DNA of 64,000 nt. Source: Neocallimastix lanati (nom. inval.). Lineage: Eukaryota; Neocallimastigomycota; Neocallimastigomycetes; Neocallimastigales; Neocallimastigaceae. This document shows positions 43,884-54,059 of this stretch, in pieces (the stretch's first letter is position 1; the number at the start of each line of letters is the position of its first letter). The notes under the pieces are model-generated. The model ran no database searches. It worked only from the letters and a program-made list of their open reading frames with translations, and was not told where the DNA came from. Both the position numbers and the translations under genes were made by a program. The DNA lies in the NCBI GenBank assembly GCA_016946835.1, contig JACVTC010000017.1, positions 342,501 through 406,500 on the forward strand, given 5' to 3'.

Positions 43884-46800
43884 TTAAGAAGGAAGATCGA
43901 TCACAAAAGGTTGATATTTATGCCTAACATAGTACTCGTTCGAATCTTCAGGTAGTTGGCAAAATTCATTGTTAATATTCGAAGATTTATTCTTCTTTTC
44001 TTTTCTATAGTATTCTTGTATTAATTGTTTATCAAAAATTTGATCTTCATCGATCCAAGTATTTTCATTAGAATCGCATCCTTTCCATTTAATCAAGTAA
44101 CGATTTTTATTGTTAAAAGTTTTCATTTTAATTATTCTTTCAGGACTTCTATTAATTGTATCCGTAGTAAGATTAATATTTCTTCTACGAGTATTTCTTC
44201 TGTTTGGGAATTCATTTTCATGGTAAGGTTCGAGGAGCGAAACATGGAATACAGGGTGACAGCGCATATTATTAGGAAGTTTAAGTTCATACGCTAAATC
44301 ACTAACTTTTCTAATGATTTCAAAGGGTCCTATTAGTTGATCAGATAATTTTTTATTTTTCTTTGTTGTATTACCCTTTAAAAGATAAACTTTATTTCCT
44401 ACTTTAAAATCAGGAGAATCCATTCTTTTTAAATCTGCATATTTTTTATAAGTCTTTTTCGCTTGTTCTAAATTTTCTTTTAAAAACTTTATGTTTTCGT
44501 TAATATTCAATATTCTTTTTTCAGCTCTATGTGGATTCTCGTTTGAAGGAATCTCGGGATTAAACTTTGGATTAAATCCATAATTTGCAAAAAATGGTGA
44601 TTGATTTATTGATTGTTGTAAAGTATTGTTATAAGAAAATTCTGCAAAAGGTAATAAATCAAACCAATTATTTTGTTTTTCGTTAATGAAACAACGAAGA
44701 TATTGTTCCAATATCGAGTTCACCCTCTCCGTTTGACCATCGGTCTGCGGGTGATAAGCAGTAGAAAAAGAATGCTTAATATTTAAAAGAGAGCAAAGAC
44801 GATTCCAAAAATCAGAGGTAAACTGAGAACCACGATCAGAAATAATAGAATCGGGGAAACCATGAAGTTTAAAAATATTAGCAATGAAAGAATCAGCAGC
44901 AATAGAAGCAGTAGGAAGACATCTAAAAGGTATAAAATGAGCCATTTTAGTTAAGCGATCCACAACAACCATTATAGTGGTCATATCTTTGGATTTCGGA
45001 AGTTCAACAATAAAATCCATAGAGATAGCAGACCAGGCTCTATTTGGTGTAGAAAGTGGAGAAAGTAAACCATATGGCTTATGTCTTGGGATTTTGGATT
45101 TTGAACAAATTTCACAAGATTTAATAAACATTTTAACATCTTTTTGTAATTTAGGCCACCAGAAATTTCGAGAAATAAGTTCAATAGTTTTATTAATTCC
45201 AAAATGACCAGCAGAAATAGAGTCATGATGGAGTTCTAAAACTCTTATTCTAATTTTATTGGGAACATAAATTAAATTTTCAAAAAGTAAATAACCATTT
45301 TTGTCAAGAGAAAATTTATCGATTTTACTAAAAGGGGGATCTTTTGATTTATCATTTTTAAGAAATTCAGTTATTTTGCAATAGAATTCATCATTAGCTA
45401 GAGAATCATGAATAGAGGAGATTAAAGAATCATTCTTAAAACTACATGAATTAATAACGCATGAAATAGGACGAACACTAGCAAATAAATGATCACTACG
45501 TCTTGATAAAATATCTGGTTTACCTGACTTTTTACCAGCTCTGTAAATTAGTTTAAAATCAAATCTAGATAAGAATTCATACCAACGGATTTGACGTTGG
45601 GAAAGGAGTTCGGGTTTTCGAGGAAAGGTTAAATTTTTATGATCAGTATAAATAATAAACTGATGGCGAGCTCCTTCTAAGTAATGTCTCCATCCTTCCA
45701 ATGCAACTTTAATAGCAAGAAGTTCTTTGTCATAGATAGGGTAATTTCTTTGGGATTTAGTTAAGCTAGTAGAAATAAAAGCAATTGGATGCAAATGCCC
45801 ATCAAATTCCTGAGAAAGAATTGCACCAACAGCAAAATTACTAGCATCAGTTTCAACAATGAATTGTTTGTTGCTATCAGGATGTTTCAAAATAGGAGCA
45901 GTAGTAAATAATTCTTTTAAAGTATCAAACGCTTTTTGTTGTTCAGAACTCCAATTAAAAGGAACATTTTTTCTAGTTAATTTGTGGAGAGGATTTGCAA
46001 TTTTCGCAAAGTCTTTAATAAAAATTCTGTAATAATTACAAAGTCCAATAAACGATTGAATTTCTTTAACGTTTGTTGGAACAGGCCAATCTAAAATTGC
46101 TTTAACTTTTTCTTTATCCATTTTAATTCCATCTCTTGATAAAACATAACCAAGAAAAGTAGTTTCAGTTACATCAAATTCACACTTTTCTAATTTAACA
46201 ACTAAATGATTCTCTAACAATTTTCTTAAAACTTTCTTGACATGTACATGATGTTCTTCTAAAGTATTAGAATAAATTAAAATGTCATCAATATAAGAGA
46301 TTACAAAATCATCTAGGTAATCACTGAGAACATCATTTATAAAATGTTGGAATGTAGCAGGGGCATTCTTAAGCCCAAAAGGCATAACGAGATATTCAAA
46401 GTGCCCATATCTTGTGCGAAAGGCAGTTTTGTACTCGTCACCTTCTTTAATTCTTACTAAGTTATAGGCAGATTTTAAATCTAACTTAGTAAAATATTTA
46501 GCACCTTTAACTCTATCCAACAATTCACTAATTAAAGGAAGAGGGTAAGAGTTACGGATGGTCATTTCATTTAATTTTCTATAATCAATAACTAATCTAT
46601 ATGTACCATCCTTTTTTCTAACAAATAAAATAGGTGCTCCAGCGGGAGAAGAAGATTTTCTAATAAAACCCTTTTTTAAATTTTCTTCTAAATATTTCTT
46701 TAATTCTTCTCTCTCCGTCTCAGTTAAAGGATACAACGGTCCATAAAATAAACTACAATTATCTTTTAATTTAATCTCACAATCATAATTACGATGCGGA

Positions 46801-48707
46801 GGTAACACATTACAATTATTTTCATTAAACACTTCTTTAAACATCAAATAGATTTCAGGTACTTCGACCTTTTCATCATCTTTATTTAAATTATTATTTT
46901 CATTATTACATTTTTCAATTACATTTAATTTCTTACATTTACTTGATTCACAAATTTTTTTTAAGATCCTTAAACTATTAGTACTAATTTTACTATCACA
47001 ATTCATAACAATAATATCATCACTATCGCTAAAGTTATCACTATCACTAATGCTATCACTAAAATTATCTAACATAAAAGTATCATTAATATCACTATCA
47101 CTATCACTATTAATAAATTCAGTACAAGTTCTAATACGAGTTCGGCGGCCACGAATAGAAATTTCTTCTTCAGAATCAGATTCGGAATCGGAGTCAAAGA
47201 AAGATTTTCTTTTTCTTGAGTCTTCAATAATTTTATTTTCTTCCAAGTCGGTAGCAGATTCTTTTCCTTTGTTCTTTTTCTTGTTCTTGATCTTGTTCTT
47301 TCTTTTTCTTTTACCGTTATTACAGTGTCTAGCGCAAAATCCTGAGCCAAAGGAGATCTTCTTTGCGTCGTGGTAATTATAAGGCGAATGCTTCTCAATC
47401 CAAGGTAGACCTAAAATAATATCAACATCAGGAATTCTGAGTACATACAATTGAATGGTTTCTAAGTGATTTTTTAAACGTAAAATGCACTTCTCCGTTT
47501 CCTTTTTAACTGTTGATATTCCGTAACCAAGACCAGTAACACGGAATGGTTCTTCAATTTGTTGGGTTTTGATTCCAAAAGCCTTCGCAAATTCTGGGTG
47601 AATAAAGTTAAGATCTGATCCAGAATCAATCAAAACTCTTGCCTTTACTTCTTCTGTATCGTTTGTTTTGATATAAAAATCAATAATGTTACTTTTCTTG
47701 GTCAAGAGTGAGTTTTGCTCTTCAACAATTTTTCTGACTTTCAAAATATCTTCTTGGCTGTTGATTCTTCTGATTCTTCTTAAGCTAGTAGATGCAATAT
47801 TATCATTTCTTTCTTTCTTGTTGATCATTTTAACTGTAGCGGGCCTCTTCTTGTTCGGGCAATTAAATTTTAGATGCCCTGGTTGCTTACAATAGTAGCA
47901 AAGACCTTTTCTTCTTTCTTCTTCATTAGAGTTAACATTCTCCTGGTACAATTTCTTGTTGGATGGGAAATAGTTGGTATTCCTTTGACCTCTCTTGATT
48001 CTGTATAAATCTATTTCCATTGGGTCACTAGTAGACGCATGATTATTATTATTTATTTCCTTACGATGGTAATAATTATGATAGAAAAATTCATTTATTT
48101 CATGTCTCTTAGTTAAGCTTTCGATACTAAGGACATCAGTGAAAAGTCTTCTTAAGTTGTTGGGATTTGGATTTACCACTGCAAGGTGCTCCCTCATCTT
48201 GTAGTGAAGTCCTTTTACAAACATATAAATCTTAGCAGAATCGTTAAAATCTGAATGTCTGCTGATTTTATTAAATTCATTTATATACTCACTAACATGA
48301 CCAAATTTATGTTGTCGGATGCTGCATAATTTACCGTTTGCGACAACTGTGCTCATGTCCTGCTCTCCAAATTGATTTCTTAATTCTTGAATAAAATCTT
48401 CATAAACATTGAGCAGGGGATCATTATTTCTTCGCAAGTTTGAGGCCCATATCAAGGGATCACCGACAAGATAAGAAATTATAAATCTGACCTTTGTATG
48501 GTCATTATTGAAACCTTGTGGATTGGCTTCCATAGCTATTTCAGCTCTTGTAAGGAAGCCATCAAAGTCCTTCTTGATTCCAGAAAATAGCGGTGGTTCG
48601 TTAACAATCTTTTGATTGTTACGGGGCAGAACTTGATGATTCTCTTGATTCATTTCTTGCAGGTTAAGGTCTTCGAATCTTCTTATTAGGTTGTTAAATC
48701 CCTCCAA
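43884..48707 (-). CDS. E2 Gag-Pol polyprotein (Ty3 chromovirus)
   Basis: The intact frame has up to 1607 residues. Residue 1 is a TTG codon; the first ATG is Met19 (48651-48653). Homology to E6 and E7 begins at the TTG, so a non-AUG start is possible. Domains are Retrotrans_gag (about 35-200), CCHC knuckle CYYCKQPGHLKFNC (270-283), retropepsin LIDSGSD (D361) and an acidic Ser/Asp-rich linker. Then come the RT with FTKLDLKSAYN and YIDD (805-808), RNase H with VETDASNFAVG, and the integrase with an HHCC finger and D,D,E near 1230, 1288 and 1324 ([17 protein letters not shown]). A chromodomain near 1515-1560 contains YLIKWKGCDSNENTWIDEDQ. All catalytic residues are present. Confidence 0.93.
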   Translation of the reverse strand: MEGFNNLIRRFEDLNLQEMNQENHQVLPRNNQKIVNEPPLFSGIKKDFDGFLTRAEIAMEANPQGFNNDHTKVRFIISYLVGDPLIWASNLRRNNDPLLNVYEDFIQELRNQFGEQDMSTVVANGKLCSIRQHKFGHVSEYINEFNKISRHSDFNDSAKIYMFVKGLHYKMREHLAVVNPNPNNLRRLFTDVLSIESLTKRHEINEFFYHNYYHRKEINNNNHASTSDPMEIDLYRIKRGQRNTNYFPSNKKLYQENVNSNEEERRKGLCYYCKQPGHLKFNCPNKKRPATVKMINKKERNDNIASTSLRRIRRINSQEDILKVRKIVEEQNSLLTKKSNIIDFYIKTNDTEEVKARVLIDSGSDLNFIHPEFAKAFGIKTQQIEEPFRVTGLGYGISTVKKETEKCILRLKNHLETIQLYVLRIPDVDIILGLPWIEKHSPYNYHDAKKISFGSGFCARHCNNGKRKRKNKIKNKKKNKGKESATDLEENKIIEDSRKRKSFFDSDSESDSEEEISIRGRRTRIRTCTEFINSDSDSDINDTFMLDNFSDSISDSDNFSDSDDIIVMNCDSKISTNSLRILKKICESSKCKKLNVIEKCNNENNNLNKDDEKVEVPEIYLMFKEVFNENNCNVLPPHRNYDCEIKLKDNCSLFYGPLYPLTETEREELKKYLEENLKKGFIRKSSSPAGAPILFVRKKDGTYRLVIDYRKLNEMTIRNSYPLPLISELLDRVKGAKYFTKLDLKSAYNLVRIKEGDEYKTAFRTRYGHFEYLVMPFGLKNAPATFQHFINDVLSDYLDDFVISYIDDILIYSNTLEEHHVHVKKVLRKLLENHLVVKLEKCEFDVTETTFLGYVLSRDGIKMDKEKVKAILDWPVPTNVKEIQSFIGLCNYYRIFIKDFAKIANPLHKLTRKNVPFNWSSEQQKAFDTLKELFTTAPILKHPDSNKQFIVETDASNFAVGAILSQEFDGHLHPIAFISTSLTKSQRNYPIYDKELLAIKVALEGWRHYLEGARHQFIIYTDHKNLTFPRKPELLSQRQIRWYEFLSRFDFKLIYRAGKKSGKPDILSRRSDHLFASVRPISCVINSCSFKNDSLISSIHDSLANDEFYCKITEFLKNDKSKDPPFSKIDKFSLDKNGYLLFENLIYVPNKIRIRVLELHHDSISAGHFGINKTIELISRNFWWPKLQKDVKMFIKSCEICSKSKIPRHKPYGLLSPLSTPNRAWSAISMDFIVELPKSKDMTTIMVVVDRLTKMAHFIPFRCLPTASIAADSFIANIFKLHGFPDSIISDRGSQFTSDFWNRLCSLLNIKHSFSTAYHPQTDGQTERVNSILEQYLRCFINEKQNNWFDLLPFAEFSYNNTLQQSINQSPFFANYGFNPKFNPEIPSNENPHRAEKRILNINENIKFLKENLEQAKKTYKKYADLKRMDSPDFKVGNKVYLLKGNTTKKNKKLSDQLIGPFEIIRKVSDLAYELKLPNNMRCHPVFHVSLLEPYHENEFPNRRNTRRRNINLTTDTINRSPERIIKMKTFNNKNRYLIKWKGCDSNENTWIDEDQIFDKQLIQEYYRKEKKNKSSNINNEFCQLPEDSNEYYVRHKYQPFVIDLPS

Positions 48708-48797
48708 TTTGATTATTTTAAATTGACTTAAATTTTTGCAATTTCTTTAACAAAAATATCAAACAAATAAATATTTCAAACTATAACGTTTTTTCAT

Positions 48798-48845
48798 CTA
48801 GTCGATCTAGCTCTATCCTTTGAAGCGGTGCTGTCGAGTAAACGT
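48798..48845 (-). promoter_or_regulatory. Leader motif shared by E2, E6 and E7
   Basis: On the minus strand TTTACTCGACA ... GGATAGAG ... TCGACT lies in the gag leader. The same layout occurs at 34587-34634 (E6) and 57215-57264 (E7). It may be an RNA structure for packaging or priming. Confidence 0.45.
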
Positions 48846-48948
48846 AACGTTATAAATTAAAATATTTAAGGTTTATGGTTTTTCGAATCTTGTTCTAAGA
48901 CGTGTAATTGTATTTTCGGTAGCAATATTATAGAGCTGGAGGCAATAT

Positions 48949-49010
48949 TCTGAAACTGGTAGCAATAATCTAAAACTGGTAGCAATAATCTAAAACTGGT
49001 AGAAAAAATA
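48949..49010 (-). repeat. 20-bp tandem repeat in the E2 leader
   Basis: About three copies of AAAACTGGTAGCAATAATCT (plus-strand reading) lie between primer site and gag, at the same relative place as the 36-bp array of E6. The sequences are unrelated. Confidence 0.8.
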
Positions 49011-49095
49011 TTTTGAATCAAGCCACACACAAGCCACTGTTAACGTATCACGTGTTATAATCTTGACTTATAACGTATTTTATTGAGAGAAAAAG

Positions 49096-49106
49096 GTAAT
49101 TGTTAT
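49096..49106 (-). promoter_or_regulatory. E2 self-primer-binding site
   Basis: ATAACAATTAC on the minus strand abuts the 5' LTR and is complementary over 11 nt to the transcript start inside the LTR (49259-49269). It is identical to the E7 site. Confidence 0.78.
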
Positions 49107-49878
49107 TATAAAGTTTTGATTTAAAAAATAGATTATAAGTCAAAAATTATAATAACACTAAATAACACAAAAATGTTTTATAAACAAATAAGTTTTATTA
49201 TATTTAGATTTTAAAATAATCTTTATTAATTATTAGTGTTATTAACAATAAATCGTTAATAACAATTACATCGATTAAAATACATGAAATTTGATAACTA
49301 TTTATATTTTTATCTTATTACATTTATAATATATAATTCCTATTGAATTATATTATCTAGCTATTTATTTAAAAACAATACTAACCTAAACTAATAATAA
49401 ATAATTAACTATTACTAAATAAAGAGAATTATAATTAATAACTAAAATAAATATAATCAATTCTAATTGAGTTCATTTATTATTTATTTATTATTTAAAT
49501 ATTATTAGTAAATTTATTATATATTTTCTATTTAAAAATAATATAAAAGTTGTCATAATTATTTAATATAAATTTAGCATAAACTACCGTAAGTTTCAAC
49601 ATGACTAATTGCATAGTTTCATGTTGTTAATTTATCTTGTGAAAAACCTTAACTCTTATTATTTAAATTAAATTACATAAAAAGAAATGATTTTCAAATA
49701 CTAGTTTCACAAGAGAAATTTTTAATTTATTAGTATGATTGGGAAAAAATCGAAATTATGTTAAAAATATTTTCAATAATTTTATACACGTGATTTCAAA
49801 TAAATTTATTTTAATTTTACTTAAATTTATGATTAAATTTAATTAAAATTATTTAAAGATATTAATAATATCTTTACA
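49107..49878 (-). repeat. E2 5' LTR
   Basis: The 772-bp LTR has a TATA box at 49299-49306 and an inferred R start at 49269 in element orientation, giving an R-U5 of about 163 nt. Confidence 0.93.
49259..49306 (-). promoter_or_regulatory. E2 TATA box and self-priming transcript start
   Basis: On the minus strand TATAAATA (49306 to 49299) lies 37 nt upstream of GTAATTGTTAT (49269 to 49259), preceded by CGAT. The 11-mer pairs perfectly with the primer site after the LTR. Confidence 0.75.
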
Positions 49879-49883
49879 TAATC

Positions 49884-50539
49884 TCTTATTTTATTTTAAT
49901 TTTTTTTTTCTATTATGAAATAATTTATTATTCTACTCTTTTATTTTGTTATTGCTAACTCTACTTTATTAATATTATATACAAATAATTATTATCCTAT
50001 ATATAGAATAATTATATTATTATTTTTTTTTTTTTTTTTTTTTATATATATAATTATTATTATTACTATTCAACTAAAATATTATTACTAAACAATTATA
50101 ACTAATCCTATTTTAATAATTTTAATATAAAGGAAAATTAAAGACTTGTTCGTTTTTATTCTGGTCCGAATTCCCAGTTGTCTCTAATTATATATCCTTT
50201 TAATAATTTAAATTAGTTTTGTGTTATTTAATGATTTATTATTATTAATTATAACCAGCTCAATAACCAATTATAAAAAAAAAATAAAATATAATATTTA
50301 ATATGTATAATTAATCCTCAAATTTATTATTTTTTTTTTTAAAACAATATAACAACACTATTGCACATCCCCGATATCTCCACCAATTTTTGATATGCGG
50401 GACTTTTATGTGCTACTAATTTTTAATAGTATCGTTATATTTAATTCACCTTTATTAATATATTTTAATTTATAAAACCCAATTAACCAAGGGTCTTCTC
50501 TAAACTACAAATAAAGAAGAGTAGTTATTAGAAATCTTT
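49884..50539. other. AT-rich DNA with a possible E3 tRNA-type primer site
   Basis: There is no ORF. At 50368-50385 the minus strand reads TGGTGGAGATATCGGGGA, which has the form of a primer site complementary to a tRNA 3' end including CCA. It could belong to E3, whose leader is split by E2; the 5' LTR end would then be near 50391. No partner LTR was found on the other side of E3, so this stays tentative. Confidence 0.4.
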
Positions 50540-52482
50540 TTAAGAGTCTCATCTGACTCTTAAAAAGATTCATAGCAAAAGAATCTTTTGCCGGAAACAA
50601 TATTATGTCAAAAAAAGAAAAAAAATAAAATAAAATAATTGAGTTTTAAATTATGATAAAGGTTGCTCATTATGTCAATTTTTAAGATGACTAATAAAAC
50701 TGATAATTGATCAAAATGATCAAGAAAGAAAATTGAAGAAACGCGTAAAATATAAAACTGTTGATAAAAGAAGTTATTTCAGGATAAGTAAAACTCAAAA
50801 AAAAAATATAAAAATATTTATTAAAAAGAAAAAACACGTATAAACGTATATAAAAGAAAATTATATATCTTCATACTAGAGACTCTTAATTGAAATTATA
50901 ATTTGATATTTTAACAAATAAGCTTTTGGCTATTAGTAATATAATATCTATACATGAAGGAATCTACTATGTGATGGACTATTTCCGCCCCATGAATATA
51001 AAAAACATATTATTTAAAGTATAGCTATTTTAACGCGTATTTATAAATATCAAACGCGTATAAATAAATATAAACTACAATAATGGAGGAGTATATATGT
51101 CAGAGACCTCATATAAAATAATTAATATATAATATCCCAAATATTCAAGGGAAATATAATAGAATGGTAATTCCTAGGGTACATTCTAACAGTAATAATA
51201 TTATTAGACCTAGCGTGAAATAGGTTTAAATAAAAAAAAAATTATTTAATATAATCATAATGCAAACCTTCGTGATGAAAGGTATAATAAAATAATAAAT
51301 ATAACCATGAATTATGTAAAAATGGATAATGTTTATCCATCTATAAACTATACTTATTTATTACAGAGTATTTAAAATTATTAAAATTTTATAATTAATA
51401 TTTTAATGATGAGAAAATTCAAATATATAAAATCCTTTTTAGAAATTTGGATTTTAGGGGGAAAGTAGGCAAAATAAAATACAAATTATAAAAATATAAA
51501 AGAAAATAAAAATATTAAAGAAAAGTCACTTAATTGATTCTTTGAGCTAATTATTTGAAAATAATATTTATCTTGAAATGAATAAAATAGCCTGATAGCG
51601 AAAATTAACAAAAATTAACCTTTAAGAAAGAATTAACTGAAATAGTGAATATTAATCAATTATGAAACAATTTATATTATTACTAATAAGTTTAAATGAC
51701 TAGAATAATATAATTAATTATAATACAATCAATTTTAATACCCCAAGATTATGATTTATCAAATACACCAATATATAATTAACAATCTATTTTAATAGTT
51801 ATCGCTAAAACTACAAAGCGAAAATATATAAAAGTTAACTCTAATCTATAAAACGGATTATAATTGAAAGTGATGTAAAACCCAATATATAAGAGGTATT
51901 CACACAAATTGAGATGGTATAATATCACCCTTCAAGAGAAAGGTTTCCATCATATAAATGGTAATATATAAACCATATACTATAAGAGATGTTTTAGATA
52001 CATCTAATATTAATGGTGTAATAATATTAAATATTTAGTTTTAGAGGGAAATTATTAGATTATAAATATATTTAAGAAATTATTTTAGCAATATTTAAAT
52101 TAAATCAAATAATTAATATAATGTAAAAATATTTTATTCATGTAAAATTAGAGGTTAATTTAGGATAGAAATATATATAACAGTTTAATAATATCAAGTT
52201 ATTGTGTAAAATAGGAAAATTTTATATACACATATTCACCAGTAAACCAATTTATTCATTATTGAATAACTAGGTTTAAGGGGGAATGTTAGAATATGTG
52301 AAATGTATGAAAAATAAGCTTCAAATGTATTGAAACATATTGTAATATAAATAATGTATAAGCCACAATGTATTAATATAAAAGCATTTAATTTAGAATA
52401 ATTAAGTGCTAGTAACTCTTTATCATAAAATATATTAATAAAATTGACATAATTATAAACCATAAATTCATAACTGTTAACA
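50540..52482 (+). mobile_element. E1 copy lacking its 5' LTR
   Basis: It is nearly identical to the interior and 3' LTR of 4983-7125. It begins exactly at the primer-binding site (TTAAGAGTCTCATC at 50540) with unrelated DNA in front, and ends with a complete 3' LTR. It has no ORF and no matching flanking duplication. Either the insertion was incomplete or a recombination removed the 5' LTR. Confidence 0.88.
52287..52482 (+). repeat. E1 3' LTR (second copy)
   Basis: The 196-bp LTR is preceded by the purine tract AAGGGGGAA and ends CTGTTAACA. It differs from the first copy by only a few substitutions. Confidence 0.9.
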
Positions 52483-53700
52483 ATAAAATTTATAATATAA
52501 ATTTTATGTTATGTAAATATGTAAATAATTTATAAATTAATTAAGTTTTATTTTATTTTATTTTAATTATTTTATTTTATTATATTTTTATTATATTTTA
52601 TAATATTTTTATATTTTTATATTTTATAAATATTTTATTATTTATATTATACTTTTTATAATATTTAACTAAATATTTATTTCTTATTATTTTTAAATAG
52701 TTTATAATTAAAGAAAATTATATAAAGAATACATTTTTATATGTTAATTCTTTGCAATTCAAACACTAAAAAAATATAATAACAAATTGCCAAAATAAAT
52801 ATATTTTATTAGTAAAATTAGTTTAATGATATTTAATATGAATTTATAAAAATTATTAGTTATTTAAATAAATTTTAATTATAAAATAAATAAATAAATA
52901 TTTAATAAATAAGTAAATAAAATTATATTATATTAATAAATTTCATAAATAAATTATATAACTTCTCCCAGTAAGAGAATGAACCAAGGTGTACTTTATC
53001 AAATGGCCTTTTTAATAATTTAACATTATATTTTAAAGGCTAAATTAATTTAACTAATTACTATCTAATTAAAATAAAATTATATAAAATAAGATTCAGA
53101 GAAATATGTAATAGAAATTTTTATATTTCGTACGAAAAATGAATTTTGTATTTTGATAAAGGAATTTTAGTTTGAAAATCTAACAATTAAAAATGTAATC
53201 AAACTAAGAATAATTATTTATTAATGTATACGAAATACAAAAACCTTTTTTATAAGAATAATTTAATTTAATATTTATTTTTTAGAAAACTTTTTAATTC
53301 GTTTTATTAGAATATAAATTTTTATTTATAAACTATTAAAAATTATACTTAATTAGACAATAATTAATACTTAATTCTTAATGCTTAATATATAATTTAG
53401 TAATTAATATTTAATTTAATGAGTAATAATCTTATAAATTATTAGAAAATTTTAAAACTATTTATATTTTACATCAAATATAATATTTTATAATTTATAA
53501 CTAATAACTATTTAATTACTTTTATTTTAATTGATGATTTTTAAATAAAACTATATATTCTAATACTAAACTATTATACACAATAATACTAAACTAATAA
53601 TAATAATTATTATGACTAAAATTAATGAAATAAATATTTATATTAATATTGTTAATGTTAAGAATTATTTTAATATTATTTTGTTTTAGAAGAATATCTT
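52483..53700. other. AT-rich spacer without genes
   Basis: The stretch is TTTTA/ATTTT-rich. A short more complex patch near 52955-53040 cannot be assigned. No ORF or element end is recognised. Confidence 0.6.
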
Positions 53701-54036
53701 AGTATTGGAGACCAATGTCAAATAAATCCTTCACATAAATAATTATTTTCAGGATTATATGAAGGAGAGAAAACTTTTTCAATATTGTTTTCTTTACAAA
53801 AGAAATCTATCTTCTTATTTTTGTATTCCCTTGAATTATCAGAATTAAATTTTTAATTTAATGCTCTTTGGATTTATTGTTAAGCATCCTAAGAGTATTT
53901 ATAATAATGTCTGTGGCTTCTCATTTACTTTTCATAATAAATACTCATGTTTTTCTAGATGCTTCATCAATAATTGTTAGAATGAATCTTATCCCAGTAT
54001 AAGATGTATTTACCGGACCAACAGTATCAGAGTGTA
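53701..54036 (-). pseudogene. copia integrase fragment, decayed
   Basis: On the minus strand one frame shows integrase core sequence HSDTVGPVNTSYTG, then IDEASRKT-stop-VFIMKSK-stop-EA. Further on, in other frames, are SDNSREYKNKK and FCKENNIEKVFSPSYNPENN. Several stops and shifts make it a pseudogene. One TGA stands where the family has Trp (KTWVF). It lies head-to-head with the plus-strand copia relic that starts right after it. Confidence 0.75.
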
Positions 54037-54059
54037 CTATGATTATGATGTTTCAGAAG

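Larger units (their letters stand above)
43075..49878 (-). mobile_element. E2: intact Ty3 chromovirus
   Basis: The 772-bp LTRs lie at 49107-49878 (5') and 43075-43846 (3') on the minus strand. They start TGTAAAGATATT and end AACTTTATA, and are flanked by TAATC duplications (43070-43074, 49879-49883). The LTRs look identical, gag-pol is uninterrupted, and primer site, TATA box and purine tract are present. It is probably inserted in the 5' region of E3. It is closely related to E7 and E6. Confidence 0.93.
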
